From positions 15,696,220 to 15,760,219 of the forward strand of contig JAEMBT020000001.1 in the NCBI GenBank assembly GCA_018873245.2: a stretch of 64,000 nucleotides of DNA. Direction: 5' to 3'. The stretch is from Archegozetes longisetosus. Its lineage: Eukaryota; Arthropoda; Arachnida; Sarcoptiformes; Trhypochthoniidae. The notes under the pieces are model-generated. The model was given only the letters and a program-made list of their open reading frames with translations, made no database searches and had not been told where the DNA came from. Position 1 is the first letter of the stretch. Each line of letters begins with the position of its first letter. Below are positions 48,374-61,085 of this stretch, one piece after another. A program made the position numbers and the translations under genes.

Positions 48374-50420
48374 TTAAGCTGCCCAATGTAAAGGTGTTCT
48401 GTTATCCCTTTGTTTAACATTGACGTTAACTCCATTCTTTACAAGTAACTTAACTAAATCCAATTTTCCTTCTTTAGAGGCATGGTGTAGAGGTTTTGAG
48501 CCGAAATTATCTTTTGCGCCAACGTTAGAGCCTTTGTCTATAAGTAGTTTAGCTAAACTCAAATAACCACTATAAGCAGTCCAATGTAGTGGTGTCCAAC
48601 CATCATTTTTTGTAACATTAACATTGGCTCTTTTATCTATGAGTAGCTTAACTATATTCGAATTACCATTGTGAACAGCTAAATTTAAAGGTGCCCAATC
48701 ATTATTGTTTTTAGCGTTAATATCAGCACCTTTATTTATAAGAAATTCGATCACATCGAATTCACCTTTTTCTATAGCCAAGTGCAAAGGTGTCCATCCA
48801 GAACTAGTTTTAGCCTCAATGTTGGCACCAAGGTTTAGAAGAAATTCAATCACACTTAGTTTACCTTGTTCAGCAGCAAAGTGTAACGGTGTCCAATCAT
48901 CTTTTCCTCTGGCATCGATATCAGCAAATTTAGCAAGACAATCTTTGATTTTATCAATATCTCCGTGTTTTACTGCATTAAAAAATTCTTGTTTAAGTAG
49001 GATTTCGTAAACTTCCAAGTGACTCTTTTCATTGGCAATATCTAATGGTCTTTTACCAAGGTTTGTCGCAGCATTAAGATCAGCACCTTCATCGATAAGA
49101 AATTTAACTGCATTCAAGTTTCCAAATTTCAGTAGCGAAGTGTAGAGGTGTTAAACCAAGGTTTGTTTTAGCATTAATGTGGGCACCTCTGTGGATGAGA
49201 AGTCTTATCACATCCAGTTTACCTTCTTTAGCAGCCCAGTGTAGAAGTGTATTGCCTTCTTTGTCGTAGGTATTGATTTTACCATTTATAAGAAGCTCAA
49301 CTGTTTTTGATGTACCGTATCTGATAGCAGCGTGTAAATTCATCATATTGCTCAAAGCCACTAATTTATTTACAAGAAGCATCACTATCTCTGAATTATC
49401 TGCCAACTCTAAAGATGTTAAGCCAGCATTGGTTTTAATATTGATGTCAGCACCATTATCTATAAGAAGTTTAACTATATTTAATTTGTCTTGTTAAACG
49501 GCAATGTGTAAAGGTGTTTCGCCATCAATATTTTTAACATTAGTACTTGCACCTTTGTCTATGAGAATCTTAGCAACTGTTAAGTGATCACTTTCAGCTG
49601 CTATATGTAAAGGAGTCCAGTTATACCAATCAAAAGTATTAACATCAGCCCCCTTATTAAGAAGAAGTGAAACTATTTCCAATTGACTATTCTCGACACC
49701 AAAATGTAAAGGTGTCCAATCATTATTTTTTACTTTAATATCAGCACCTTTATCTATAAGAAATTTTACAACATCCAATTTACCACTATAAGCAGCTCTG
49801 TCCAACGGAGCGTTGCCATAAATATCAGTATGTTCTCATCCATCAGGTATTTCACTATATATAAATATCCATTTTCAGCTGCCAGTTCAAGTGAAGTATT
49901 ACCATATTTGTTAGTAACTTCAAAATCACCTTTCTTCTCGTCTATGATGTATTTTATCACATCCAATTTACCTTCTTTAGCAGCTTTATGTAAAAGAATC
50001 CAACCATCTTTGCAAATAAACTTAACATCTGTACCTTTATCTACTAGGTGTTTTACTATATTCAAGTGACCTTTATCAACGGTTAAATCCAGTGACGCTT
50101 TGCCACTATTGTCAATAACACAAATTTCAGCCCCATTGTTTAGTAAAATCTTAACTATTTCTTCATTACCATTCGTTACAGCCAAGTGTAGAGGTGTATT
50201 CTGATTATCATCTTTAGCATTAACAATATCTCCTGCTCCTATCTTCTTTGCCTTTACAATGTAGTGTCTAAGCTTTTGAATATCATTTATACCACTGAAT
50301 AGTTCTTTCTTCAAATCATCAAAGCTTGTATTAGTAGCCTCTGTTGATCTATCAACCATTGCTGTTGTTGTGGGTACGTCTATTGTAGATATAGTAAGCG
50401 TCTTTGTATGAATTTGTTCC
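48374..50420 (-). pseudogene. Ankyrin-repeat pseudogene, 5' half
   Basis: The open frame begins at ATG 50359. It could extend upstream to an acceptor-like TTACTTATATAG at 50421, giving a Thr-rich leader, so a 5' exon is possible. A Ser/Thr-rich start and an LKKELFSGI block precede at least a dozen ankyrin repeats. Visible lesions are a frame change near 49800, an in-frame stop at 49494, a frame change near 49110 and an in-frame stop at 48374. The next residues are in frame with the 3' half, so the two halves were probably one long gene or adjacent tandem copies. Individual repeats stay well conserved, implying recent loss of function. Ankyrin repeats mediate protein-protein contacts. No signal peptide is visible. 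Confidence 0.7.
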
Positions 50421-51855
50421 CTATATAAGTAAAAAAGTTAATTTTATCACATTTTAAAAATACAATACTTCTTTTAAAATCTATATTTCAAAGAGTGAGC
50501 TAAACCAGTTGCAAAACTAAGATATTTTAGGGCATGAGTTAAACTAAAATCTAATACTATATAGATGAGTTTTAAGCTTAATAAGAATAACCAGCAAAGT
50601 TTAACTCAGGACAGACATCAGATATGAAAGCAAAAGAATTTAATTTGATATATCAATCGATACATTTGAAAATAACTTGATTTTCCTGGAGTAGTTCACC
50701 TCAAATTTCAGTTTTATTGAGAACAATAAACAACTTGATTTATACATAAGTAGCCTTGCTAATGATATTGCTATACATTTTGTAAGAGCTAATCCTGTAT
50801 TTTCTATTTGCTGCGCTTATAATGATTATAATGCTTATGATAATTTTGATAGCAATATTGCTTTGATAACCAATCTAAGATACAATCAATTTCAAAAGTA
50901 ATAAAGACCTTTGGTAAAAGATTCTAATGTTATTAAAGCTAATTAAAGTATTTGAATTAAGCAAATATATGTTCAAAAATAACTAATACGAGCAGAACGT
51001 CGTATTCTAAAATTGCATAACAGAAAACCTTATCCTATAAAATTTAATGGTAGGCAAGTAACGAGTAGTGTTATATGAAAGCGAAGTCAAAATCGCGCTT
51101 AGATGATGATGCAATAATAATAATGCTGAAATGTGTAGCGAAGATCAATGCAGGGTTGCATGAAATATTTCGACCGGGGTCATATTAAAAACCACGGATA
51201 ACAAAATTAAACCTACATTAATTCTAAACTTTATTTAAAATGGAATTGAACGATCTCTAGGTTTTTAATAGTTCAATTTAAGAGCTTCTACAGATAAAGT
51301 TCATTTTTATTAAATTACGATAAGACGATTGGCTCATTATGAAGATATAAACTGACAGCTTAGTGCTTGAAAATTTTATTCACACCTGTTTTACAAAGTA
51401 TATTAACTCTTCAATTTAAGAATTCTGGGGCAGATGTGCTAAAGATCTGAAAAATCACATTGAATTATTTAAGAACTTACTCTACTTTTACCCCGAATGC
51501 GTAGAAACTGTTTTAGCTGCGAGTGGAAGGCATATGGATTATTAAAGCTTTGCACATTAATCTCATTTTAAATAATTTGAAAATAAAGTTTACTTCAATT
51601 TTTCAGAAGATGAAATAGCAGTAATATTTTCAAGCGTTGATCTATATGCTAAGCACTCTTGTGTTTTATCAATTCCTGTATCAAAAAACACGATAAAATT
51701 CAAATGAGAAAATATTTGCAGTATTTGGGATAATTAGATTCTTACTTTTTTACAACATTACATTGGCTGCAACAGAGCCCTGAATCAATAGCCATTCTTC
51801 TAAGTAAAAATAAAAATGTAAGGATCAATTTCTAATTTTGGAAATATAAAGTGTA
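50421..51855. other. AT-rich spacer with no gene seen
   Basis: This is upstream of the ankyrin pseudogene. The acceptor-like site at 50421 suggests that part of it could be an intron, but no first exon can be identified. Confidence 0.35.
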
Positions 51856-52324
51856 CGAAATAATGTTTGATCCCTTCCAGAGCAAAAACGGGTTCTACGC
51901 ATAAAAATACAATGAAATTTCTTGTTTCAAAAAATGTTATCAAAAGTGTAATATTCTAAAAATAAATCTTTTGTTTATTGATATAAATTTCAGTTGAGAT
52001 GATAATTAAATCAATTATGGCTAGTCTGATGAATGATTCTGATGAGCAAAGATTCGTCAACAGAATTAAAAGTATCGCTTTTAGAGAGGCCAAAGTAGCC
52101 AAATTGACTCCTAATAGGAAAATGGATTGCAAACAAGTTGAGAAGTGAAAATGGGTTCAGTGAAACTGAAATAAGAGTAAAGATGAATGCTAATTGAAGC
52201 CAAAGGCTCTCATTCTAATTATTGAAATAAATATTTTATGTATTTTTTGGTGTAAAATCCAAATATGAAATCCTATTTTTCCTAACTCTGTTTTTTACTC
52301 TGGAAGGGGACAAACATTATTTCG
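51856..52324. mobile_element. 469-bp mariner-type non-autonomous element
   Basis: 27-bp inverted termini beginning CGAAATAATGTTTG (25 of 27 positions match) are flanked by TA at 51854-51855 and 52325-52326. Inside, a 45-codon open frame on the plus strand (from about 52014, MASLMNDSDEQRFVNRIK) may be a transposase leftover or chance. The element is unrelated to the mariner at 40581 by its termini. Confidence 0.75.
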
Positions 52325-54865
52325 TATCTTATACATTTTAAACTTGCACATAATTAACTTTCATACAATCTGTAATATTCGTGTAGCTATTTACAAATCT
52401 GAATCAACAAATAATCACAAATAATCTGAATATTTACAAATAATCATAAAATAACTTTTCTGAACTTTTAAATCCATAAAAAATTAGCTGCCCATTAAAT
52501 CCTAAAATTCTGTTCTTCCTCGTGTAATTATTCAACTTAAGATGATCGCAAGTCTTTCAATCTTAAAATTGATATTGAATTATTTGATAATTTCGACAGC
52601 TATTTATCTCTTGATTAGGGTTGATTTCTTCGTTTTGGAGAGAAAAACTTTGCTATTGCATGATTACAGATAGATTTTCCACAAACAGATATTAGTTAAT
52701 TTAAAAGTAATATATAAGTTCGAAGTTAGATTAATTAGAATAAGAATATTTTAAGAAATTACCTAAGAAAATTCTTACACTTCATTCAAGATCATTTTAA
52801 AATTGATTTGAAAAAATGGCTCTATGTTAAGATGATTATTGATTAATAATTTTGAAAGTGATTTGATCTAATTTTGATTTATTGTGGACACAATGTAGAC
52901 CACAGCTAACTGAATCAATGGACTCATTAAACTTAATCTCTTTACCAATTTTAATTCTCCTTCAAGCCGTACAAAGGGACAGAAAATATCGGCCGGATAG
53001 GGCCAAAAGTTTTGGACCTGATGTGTAGATCCAATTTAAGTAAGTAAACACTGTTCATATTGAAAACATATTTATGATTCAATATAATCAATCATCACTT
53101 ATTAGTTTAAACTACTTATACATTTCTAATCTTTGAAATGAATAAATGAATGAGATTCCTTTCAAACAAACCATAGATAGATACAACATTTGTGATACAA
53201 TCTTCATTCAAATAGTAAAATTAAAATTCGATTATTTTATAATTATTGAAAATTTGCAAAATTAATCTTTTAATAAATTTACTTCTCTTTAACTAGTCAT
53301 ATAAAAATTAGGCCAAGTCTTAAGTTTAGTAGAAATTTATGACAGATGTGGAAGAAATCGAATGAAAGAAATTATTTCATTTTGTTAACAATATTTAGAA
53401 TTGGAAAAGTTATGTTCAAACGTGTAAACAAATTTTTCTGGATCTATTTTCAAAAATCATTTTATCAAAAGTCATCAGAGTATCAAAGAAAATAACAGGA
53501 TTTTAGTGAGAAAACCTGACAGAAGACTTGGTTCAGTTGATCTTCAGTGAAAATCTTGTATTGATTAATGTAGAAGTCAGACTCGAAGTGATTAATTGCT
53601 AATTTATCTTCAGTTATACAACTTTCTTCTTGTTATACTCTTGAAAAAGAAATTAGTGGATATTTTTGAAGAAATAAATCAAAATTGAAGCTTCAACTTT
53701 CAAAAACTTATTAGATTGTAGTTTCGACTGACATGTGATGCGTTGTATGCAGTAACGACTTATAGCCCTATGCACAGAAATGAGAAAATCGCGTTTAAAG
53801 TGGCACAACTTTCAAATAAATTTAAATAATTTATTTTCAATAATTTAGTGAATTTCTTAATATTTTTCTCATGTTTTTCTGCCATAAGATTGAATGTGAT
53901 GTACGTTTCTTTCCATTTTCTTTAGACTTTTGCATCAGTTCATTATTAACCAAGCCTATAGGCGTTTGTCTATTTATAACACAATAGGTGATATTTTTGA
54001 ATTTATTTTTCAATAAATAAACGTATTTTAAGGTTTTAAAAATCAAAACTGATGAATGTAAACAAAAAAATAAAGTTTTGTTTCAAAATTTTGTAAATAA
54101 TTGACTCACATTTAACTTAGTATTGCATAAATACATTATGTAATTGAATGTAATTGAAATATGCAGTTAACACACTTCATATGACGCATAAGTACAAAAC
54201 TACTCTTAGTTATAATACTTTTCTATAGGAATTAAAGACAACTTCTTTGCCGATTTCATCATATTTTCTTCATTGGAGCATATTATGAAAATTCGTATGA
54301 ATGTAAAGTAAGACCTAAACATTGATTTAGTGCAATAATCCTCAAACCTTATATCTCCACACAAGTCGTTACTGAACCCAATGCATCATATGGACTCTAA
54401 TGCCTGAAGGACCTTATATTTCAATTACTGTACATCAGTTAGTGCTAACTAAAGTTTGTCCCATGTTTTCTTAGACTTCTCTATATTCATTATTCTCAAA
54501 GTGAATAAATAAAAATTTATATTAAGTTTTTCAAGAATTTGAATTGTAAGCAATAATTATAGTAAAAATTTAAATTTTCAGATAGTTTCCACTTAGAGTT
54601 TGGACTTCGATACAATAGAAAAATAGCTTATGTTTGGGTCCTCTTTAGAAAGGAAGTTGAAAGATTCTGCTTACTCTGGAGGTGGATGTTCTATCAAGAT
54701 CTACTGAAATTCTTAAATTTGAATAGAAAATTAAAGCTTTTAACGACGGTTCTAATGAAAATTGTCTTTTAAACTTCAAAATACATAAATTAATATCTCG
54801 AAAATATTATTTTATATTCAAATATTTAATAATATATCGAGTGAATTGGAAGGAGCGTTAAGGTT
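52325..54865. other. AT-rich spacer with one small minus-strand frame
   Basis: A 69-codon frame (53837-54046, minus; INRQTPIGLVNNELMQKSKE) has a polar, lysine-rich composition unlike random translation of AT-rich DNA. It could be an exon or a transposon fragment, but no splice partners or motif were found. The rest is featureless. Confidence 0.3.
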
Positions 54866-55911
54866 GCTTCTACGTCAAAATTTCGCCCCAAAAATGTCGC
54901 CGCTAATAATGTCGCCGTTAAAAAATTTCGCTGCCAATAATGTCGCCGAAAATAATGCCGCCGGTAAATAATGTCGCCGAAAATAATGTCGCCATACAAA
55001 AATGTCGCCTGTAAATAATGTCGCTTTATAAGAATTTTGTATATTGAAACAAGTCTAGAATTGAATTTTAAGTTTATGATCTGTTGACAATGATGAGCGT
55101 GCTCGGGAAAAATGTTGCGCTCAGTGCTCGGTGCTCGAGCACTGTTCAAACTTTCTATCTATTGAAATGTTATATAAAATTGTTTATATCTTAAAGTTAT
55201 AACCCTAAACATATTTTTAGATTTATAATAGGTTAATAAGGCTATCACGCGCGGTAACATTATAAAAATTAAGGGTAAACCCTAATCGATATTACTTATC
55301 AAGATAAATCGATTAATATAATATATTTATTAAACGATATCTACCTGTTTAAAAGTTATGCCCAATTTTTATTTTTATTTTTTGTTCACAATCCATTTAC
55401 AGATGGGAAGAACTTATTAAGTATCAATTAAAGAGTCAAATCCATAGAACACTTCGAGACAATTTAATTGATGTAAAAGTCTTTGAGCCGCGTCAACTAG
55501 CTCATGAAGTTAAGATACTGAATGGAGACTTTTATCATTTTATCCTGATAAAAAATTAGCGCAAAAAGATTGAAAAAGAACATAATTATGAATAGCCTAT
55601 TTTCAAACCAATGTTTAAATTGTTTTCAATTGTCTACTTATGAATGAGCTTCCTTGCTAAGCAGGTCCAGATCATACTCCAATTCATGTATTACACTAAT
55701 CATTTTCTACAAATTATTATATCTTTTATTACTATAACTAAATAAAAAATGAACTCATCCTAACAAAATATTTTCAAAGTTATCTTATTTTTGTTAATTT
55801 TACTTGGAATGCATATATAAAAAATCTTGAAACCGAAAATTTTTGTGTAAAGTTTTATATAGGGACATTTTTACAGGCGAAATTTTTGGGGCAACATTTT
55901 GACGTAGAAGC
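54866..55911. mobile_element. 1,046-bp non-autonomous element with GTCGCC subterminal repeats
   Basis: Inverted termini start GCTTCTACGTCAAAAT at 54866 and are mirrored at 55911 (about 36 bp, a few mismatches). Just inside the left end, variants of AATGTCGCCG repeat about nine times to 55025. The interior has no transposase. The right terminus overlaps the 3' end of the open frame of the adjacent gene. The target duplication is unclear. Confidence 0.7.
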
Positions 55912-57518
55912 GAAATCCACAGTCTCAGCACTAATAAGATTAGCCACATTTGAATTCTCTCTTTCGATCTTTTCAGCAATAATTGCTATTTCCCTCAATT
56001 CTTCAAGTATTTCATCTTCCATACTTCTTTCAGTTGAAGGCTTTTGCTTGTTTCTTGAGTTGAGTTCACAATTTTCAGGGAAAGAGTGAATAATAAACGG
56101 ATCGAAATTATCTGAAGCACCCGTTGTGTTGTCCTGTACTATAGGAATATTAATACATTCGGTAATTTCGATATTTTCTCCCGTAAAAGCTTGATTTTGA
56201 GTAGTTTGGAAAGCATTTACATTAAATCCGTTTTCGTTTAGAACTATTATTGGATCGAAAATATTTTTCGAATTGCCTTCAGGAATACTCGATGAAGCCA
56301 AGTCACTATTTGTTTCAGTTGAAATAATTATTTCTGTAGTCCTCGGGTACTTAGTTGATGCACCGCTAATCACCGGATGTGGGTTCGTTCGTTTGCGAAA
56401 TAAAGGTGCAACTTGATTAATAAGATGAGATTTTGTGTATTCAGCGGATTTCGATCTTTCGCTGTAGATTCGTTCTTCTGAATCCACCATTTTAACGAAT
56501 TCAATTGTTAAATTGTTCGCCTATTTTAATTGTTAAATTAAATACTTTTTTCAATAAATATTAAGGAACTTACCCTTTTATTAAAGTCAATCTGTTTAAG
56601 TCGCAAATGATTATTATCATCTTGGTTATTCTTCTTCATTCCGGAATCGACAGATTCCCCATCGATTTCATCACCCAAGTTGATATGGATGATATTATCT
56701 TCTTCTTCCTCTTCATTGCCGTGACGTTTTGCGTCTGAACGGCTAATTCCCTTTTCGGGATTTTCTTCTTCAAAATTTTTCTCTTCATGAGTTTTTTCTT
56801 CAATTTTTTCTTCAATCTTCTTCTCTTCGATTTTAGCACTCAAATCCAAATCAACTTTTTCGAAACTCTCAATTTCTTTTGATTTGGAATTTGGTCGGAT
56901 AATAGAATTATCCGACTTGTTATCGCAGCTTTCAAGATTTTTCTCAGTTGGTGATGTATTCCTGTATTGGTACTTTTTAGATTGAATTTTCAAATTTCTT
57001 TTTTTGAAATCTTTAATTCCAAGCTTTGATGCTCCTTCTGACGTATGCTTAGTTTTCCTTCGTACATCGACTTGCGGTGTTGGTTGTCCGGCATTCACAA
57101 ACTCTTTTCGCATCGCTTTGTCTCTCTAATAAAAGAAATTAAGGAACAAAATTAAATCTTATAGTCTCTAAAATAAATTTTCAATATTTACCGATGATTC
57201 TTCGATGGAGGCCTTTTTATTGAAAGAAGGTATATCTACCATGAAAAGGCACGGCATCAACTCTTCTTCACTAGGTATCTATTTTTCACTTTTGTTTTTG
57301 AACGCTTTTCTCATGTTCTCTAAATTGAAAATAATTATATTAATGAGAGTAATAATGTATTTAATAATAATATAGAAAGAAAATATAAAATAAAAATTAA
57401 AAATACTGCATTTCTTCATAACGTCTTTAATGTGCTCTTGCATTATGAACATATTACCCAAAGAGGTGGTTAAAAGTTGAAAGTAAGTACTCTTTTTATC
57501 TACCATTTCTTGAGCCAT
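55855..57518 (-). CDS. Unidentified spliced gene with a lysine/glutamate-rich region, 3' end in a transposon terminus
   Basis: Family not recognised. On the minus strand a frame starts at ATG 57518 (MAQEMVDKKSTYFQLL). Exons with phase-0 joins follow at 57278-57192 (29 codons), 57125-56574 (donor GGGTAAGT) and 56520 downward. The joins AATCATCG|GTAAAT, TTATTAG|AGAGAC and AAAATAG|GCGAAC are good splice sites. The third exon is basic at first, then highly charged (repeated EEK motifs, an EEEEED run), suggesting a disordered or coiled nuclear-type protein. The last exon is Ser/Thr/Asn-rich with an acidic helical stretch (MEDEILEELREIAIIAEKIE). Its final 18 or so codons lie in the terminus of the transposon at 54866-55911, so the original C-terminus is lost or replaced. 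The link from the first exon to the 29-codon exon is uncertain because obvious acceptors give a stop. Confidence 0.5.
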
Positions 57519-58704
57519 CGTTAAAAAGATTGAACGATTATGGCTCTTTGCTTAACATTACTTTCAAAATTAGTGTAACTTAATCTCTAAAATTGTTGTA
57601 GAGGCCTGAATATTCTTACGGATATTGAAATAACTATATCTTGTAAAGCATTTAAAGTAGAATTATAGAGACCGCAATACATTCTATGTTTATATTTAAA
57701 ACCGGCAAAGTTCTCATAATATTCTACAAAAAAAATACTTAAACGGGAGAGAGTTCTCATAAAAATCCATGAAAAAGTATGTAAACAGAAAATACACTTA
57801 AACGGAAAAAAGTTCTCATAATATTCTATAAAACAAAATAAAGCATAAAAAATTACTTAACGGGAGAGAAAGCACAAAAACAGCAGATACACTTTTGCGG
57901 GAAAAGTTCACATAATATTTTATGAAATATTTTAAAATACAAATTTACGTAAACCTATAATAGAAAGTATAACTATACGGATAATAAACAACCGCTCCAA
58001 TATAGAGCTTACTTACCCGTATCACGTTACATCATAATCGTTTAAATTCTTATCTAAAAAGGGATTATCTCATCACATTATCAATTTTCATTCATAACTT
58101 GCAAATATTGATAAGTTAACTATTCGTTTACCTGAAATTCCATGTGTTTGGTTTGCACTCACTAAAACCATTTGATATGTCCACATATGAAAATTCTTGC
58201 ACATATGATACATATTCAGACACATCATATTCTTTAATACAGTTTTACGGCTTATCTTTAAGTTAAGTTTAGCGTATCAACACATTGAGTAGTGTTGAAA
58301 AAATAAAATTTCTGGAAATTTTCTCAAAAGGAGATTGTGAAAATTTTCTATACCAAAGGTTTACATACATTTCAGAAATATTTCTAGAAATTTTCGGGTG
58401 AATCCGGGCTAATGGGTCTAAGGGGGTTTTTGACCTCCCACCCCCGAATGTGATACATCATTGGATTCAGTTCTTTGAGCTGAACATATTGATACCTCAG
58501 CTGGCCAATTATGTCAAGTGGTTACCGAGATATATCCGAACCGAACGATATCGTTCGCTCTCCTTCACTACTACAGCTCGAACACCCAAATTTTTCAAGT
58601 CTACACCCATAGGAGGAGTTTCCATGTCGTTTTACCAACTTTTCAAGATTTCATCAAACTCTAAAACCCGAAATTAATGTAATGCAAAACGAAACCTATT
58701 TTTT
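57519..58704. other. Spacer with no gene; G/C-run patch near 58420
   Basis: No gene is supported. GGGGGTTTTTGACCTCCCACCCCC-type sequence near 58422-58445 can fold back on itself, and the 58450-58677 stretch is less AT-rich than its surroundings, perhaps an old transposon piece. A 75-codon frame there has no known motif. Confidence 0.3.
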
Positions 58705-58975
58705 CCTTCTATGAACAAGAAGTAGAGCGCTATAGCCGCTTAAATAAGCAATTTGACGATATTAACGTGCAGAAATTATCGATCCGTCTCCATTCTCGAC
58801 TGGTGTAGAACCAATCACAAAGCAGAGAATCGTTTTATTATCGTTAATATCGTCAATTTGCCTATATAAGTAGGTACAGCTTCGCGCGCGACTCTTTCAC
58901 TCCTTGTCCATAGAAGGAGAAGGCAGAAGGAGTTCTACCTTAGCAGAGGACTGACGCGGAGTGAAGAGATATAGT
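58705..58975 (+). repeat. Palindromic promoter-like module, copy 1
   Basis: The right arm (58861-58974) reads CCTATATAAGTAGGTACAGC, then a CGCGCGCGACTCTTTCACTCC block, a purine-rich AGAAGGAGAAGG tract and GACGCGGAGTGAAGAGATAT. A degenerate left arm in reverse orientation lies at 58705-58775. The central part contains GACGATATTAACG and its mirror. See the matching modules at 60301, 61895 and 63600. Confidence 0.8.
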
Positions 58976-59040
58976 GTGTATTAATATATATATATATAAT
59001 ATATATTATATAATGATAGAGATCATTAAATCCAACTTAA

Positions 59041-59370
59041 TTTTCAGTTCGTCTCCAAATGAAACTTACAAGTATGAAACAAACTGAATCGATATGTTTT
59101 ACGCTCTTTTAGACAAATAGAATGTCTAGAAATTGAAATTCATAGGCATTCTTTAAGTTCGCTTAATTAAATTTCGACCAATTCTCTATATGTAAAACGT
59201 ACAAGTTTTAGAACAAACTGAAACAAAATTTTTGTGCTCTTTTCGACAAGTAGCATATTTAAAAATGAAAATCCATATTCTTTAAGTTGGGATCGGTTAA
59301 ATTTATTTTAAACTATTCATGCATAAGTGAGACATACAAATTTTGAAACGAATCGAAAGAAAAATTCCGA
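59041..59370 (+). repeat. 131-bp tandem repeat, about 2.5 copies
   Basis: Landmarks GCTCTTTTAGACAAATAG (59103) and GCTCTTTTCGACAAGTAG (59234) are 131 bp apart and are each preceded by an ACAAACTGAA block and followed by a CATATTCTTTAAGTT-like block. A third partial copy follows near 59321. Confidence 0.65.
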
Positions 59371-59679
59371 TTCGAAGATTGAACTAAATTTTGTCCGAAG
59401 ATTCACAAGCGATAGTACCAATAATATCGAACGTATATGAATATTGTGCAATGTTCAGGATATTTTTAAATTGGTAACTTGTTGTGATAACTGAAACATG
59501 AGAAATACTACTGTCGATATCGGTTTGTGCAGGAATAGTTAAAATTTGTTTTAAACGTCGACTGAAAATAATTTATTCGTTTGAAGTAAAAATTTGTAGA
59601 CCGCATTGAGACATGAGTTAAAAATAAAGATGCCGACTGAATTGTCTAAGAATATTTGCTAGGCAAATCCATAGAAAAG

Positions 59680-60300
59680 TAAAAATGTTTCCCTTCGACT
59701 TTTTCACAATTTATAAACCGCATAAAAGACGAATATATTTAAAACATTTGGTTCCTACAATCTCGATTAAAGAAATATATATATAATATTATATAAATAT
59801 TGTAGAATATGCATTATACGCTCACATGAATTCCTGCACTCTGCGTCGGCATTTCCCTATCTCTCTACTACTATGCACTGACGATAGTATAGATAGTCGC
59901 CTAGCTCAGATTTACCTTTTAAAGTTCGTAAAATTTCAATTTCCCTCGATCGAATTGGTTTCGAAACTTGTAAACTAAATAAAGAGGAAAATAAGTTTAA
60001 AATAATCTTGGTTCCTACAATCCTGGTTCATGAAATTATATATACATTACACATGAATACATAAATCTCTCCACGTCACCCTTTCTCTCTCCTACAATGA
60101 ACTGACGATAGTATAGACAGTCACCTAGTCAAGAGTTATCTCTTCAAACTCATAAAGTTTCACTCGAAAAAAATATTTCTCTCGATCGAATTTGTTTCAA
60201 AACTTGCAAACCACATAAAGAGACGAATAGGTTCAAGATAAAATTGGATTCTATAAACCCATTCATTATATATATTATATATTACGCAATATATATTATA
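59680..60300 (+). repeat. Satellite units of about 285 bp, divergent copies
   Basis: Each unit has, in order, a TTTGTTTCAAAACTTGCAAA-like block, GGTTCCTACAATCC, ATGAAATTATATATA and an (AT)-rich run, a TACACATGAATACATAAATC block, CTCTCTACAATGAACTGACG and GTATAGACAGTCGCTTAGC. Copies here are truncated or diverged relative to those at 61.1-61.9 kb. Confidence 0.7.
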
Positions 60301-60655
60301 TCTCTCCGCGTCGGCCTTCTGCTAAGGTAGAACTCCTTCTACCTTCTCCTTCTATGGACAAGGAGTGAAAGAGTCGCGCGCGAAGCTATACCTGCTTATA
60401 TAGGCAGTTTGACGATATTAACGTTAAGACGATAATTTGGTAATAGAACGATTCTCTGATTAGTGATTGGTTCTAAGTCAGTCGAGAATAAAGACTAATC
60501 GATATTATCGTTATCTTGCGCATATCGGTATCGTTAACTTGTGTACGTTAATATCCTTGTATATAATAATATCGTTAATTTTGGAGGATAGTGTCGTCAA
60601 ATCGCCTATATAATTAGGTATAGCTTCGCGCGCGACTCTTTCACTCTAGACTGCA
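60301..60655. repeat. Palindromic promoter-like module, copy 2
   Basis: The left arm (60301-60420) is the reverse complement of the copy-1 right arm, including the GCGCGCG block and CTTATATAGG. The right arm (60608-60652) has CCTATATAATTAGGTATAGC and CGCGCGCGACTCTTTCACTC, then diverges. The centre carries GATATTAACGTT-type words in both orientations. Confidence 0.85.
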
Positions 60656-60709
60656 AGAGTATATTTTACGATAATATCGTTAGTGCCACAATAATTAAAG
60701 AAATATTTC

Positions 60710-61085
60710 TAACATGAAAAGAATTTTCTCCGCTCTATCTGTGAAATTTTGCAGCTACCTGCATCGTTCTTTTTGTCGGCATATCTAAAATATTCTTTTG
60801 AAGAACTTTCTCCTATTAATTTTGTAAACTACATGAAGCGTCGAGTCAATCTGCACTCGACAAACTGCTCTAGAGGAGCATAAAAGATTTCCTTTAAATC
60901 CAATTGTTTCACAAATTATAAATTACACACAGATGCGAATAAGTTTAATCAAACTACTTGGTTTATACAATCCCGGATCATGAAATTATATATATGTATG
61001 TAATTATATTCTACAATATGCAATATAGAAGAATACATGCATCTCTCGCGTAGGCCTTTATCTGTTCTCTCTCTACGACTATGAT
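60710..61085 (+). repeat. Higher-order repeat block, copy 1
   Basis: This block is closely repeated at 62757-63140 about 2.05 kb away, in the same orientation and the same position relative to the palindromic modules. Shared landmarks are CGGCATATCTAAAATATT / CGGCTTATCTAAAATATT, ACTACATGAAGCG and GGCCTTTATCTGTT. It shows that module plus satellite was duplicated as one unit. Confidence 0.8.

Noticed and set aside
47244..50069. Several plus-strand open frames across the ankyrin region
   Set aside because: They are antisense shadows of ankyrin repeats and share only repeat-derived patterns.
56636..56839. Lysine-rich minus-strand frame
   Set aside because: It is an alternative reading of the charged exon at 56574-57125, whose own frame has good splice sites.
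58450..58677. 75-codon plus-strand frame
   Set aside because: No motif and no neighbouring exon. More likely a fragment of an old repeat in a less AT-rich patch.
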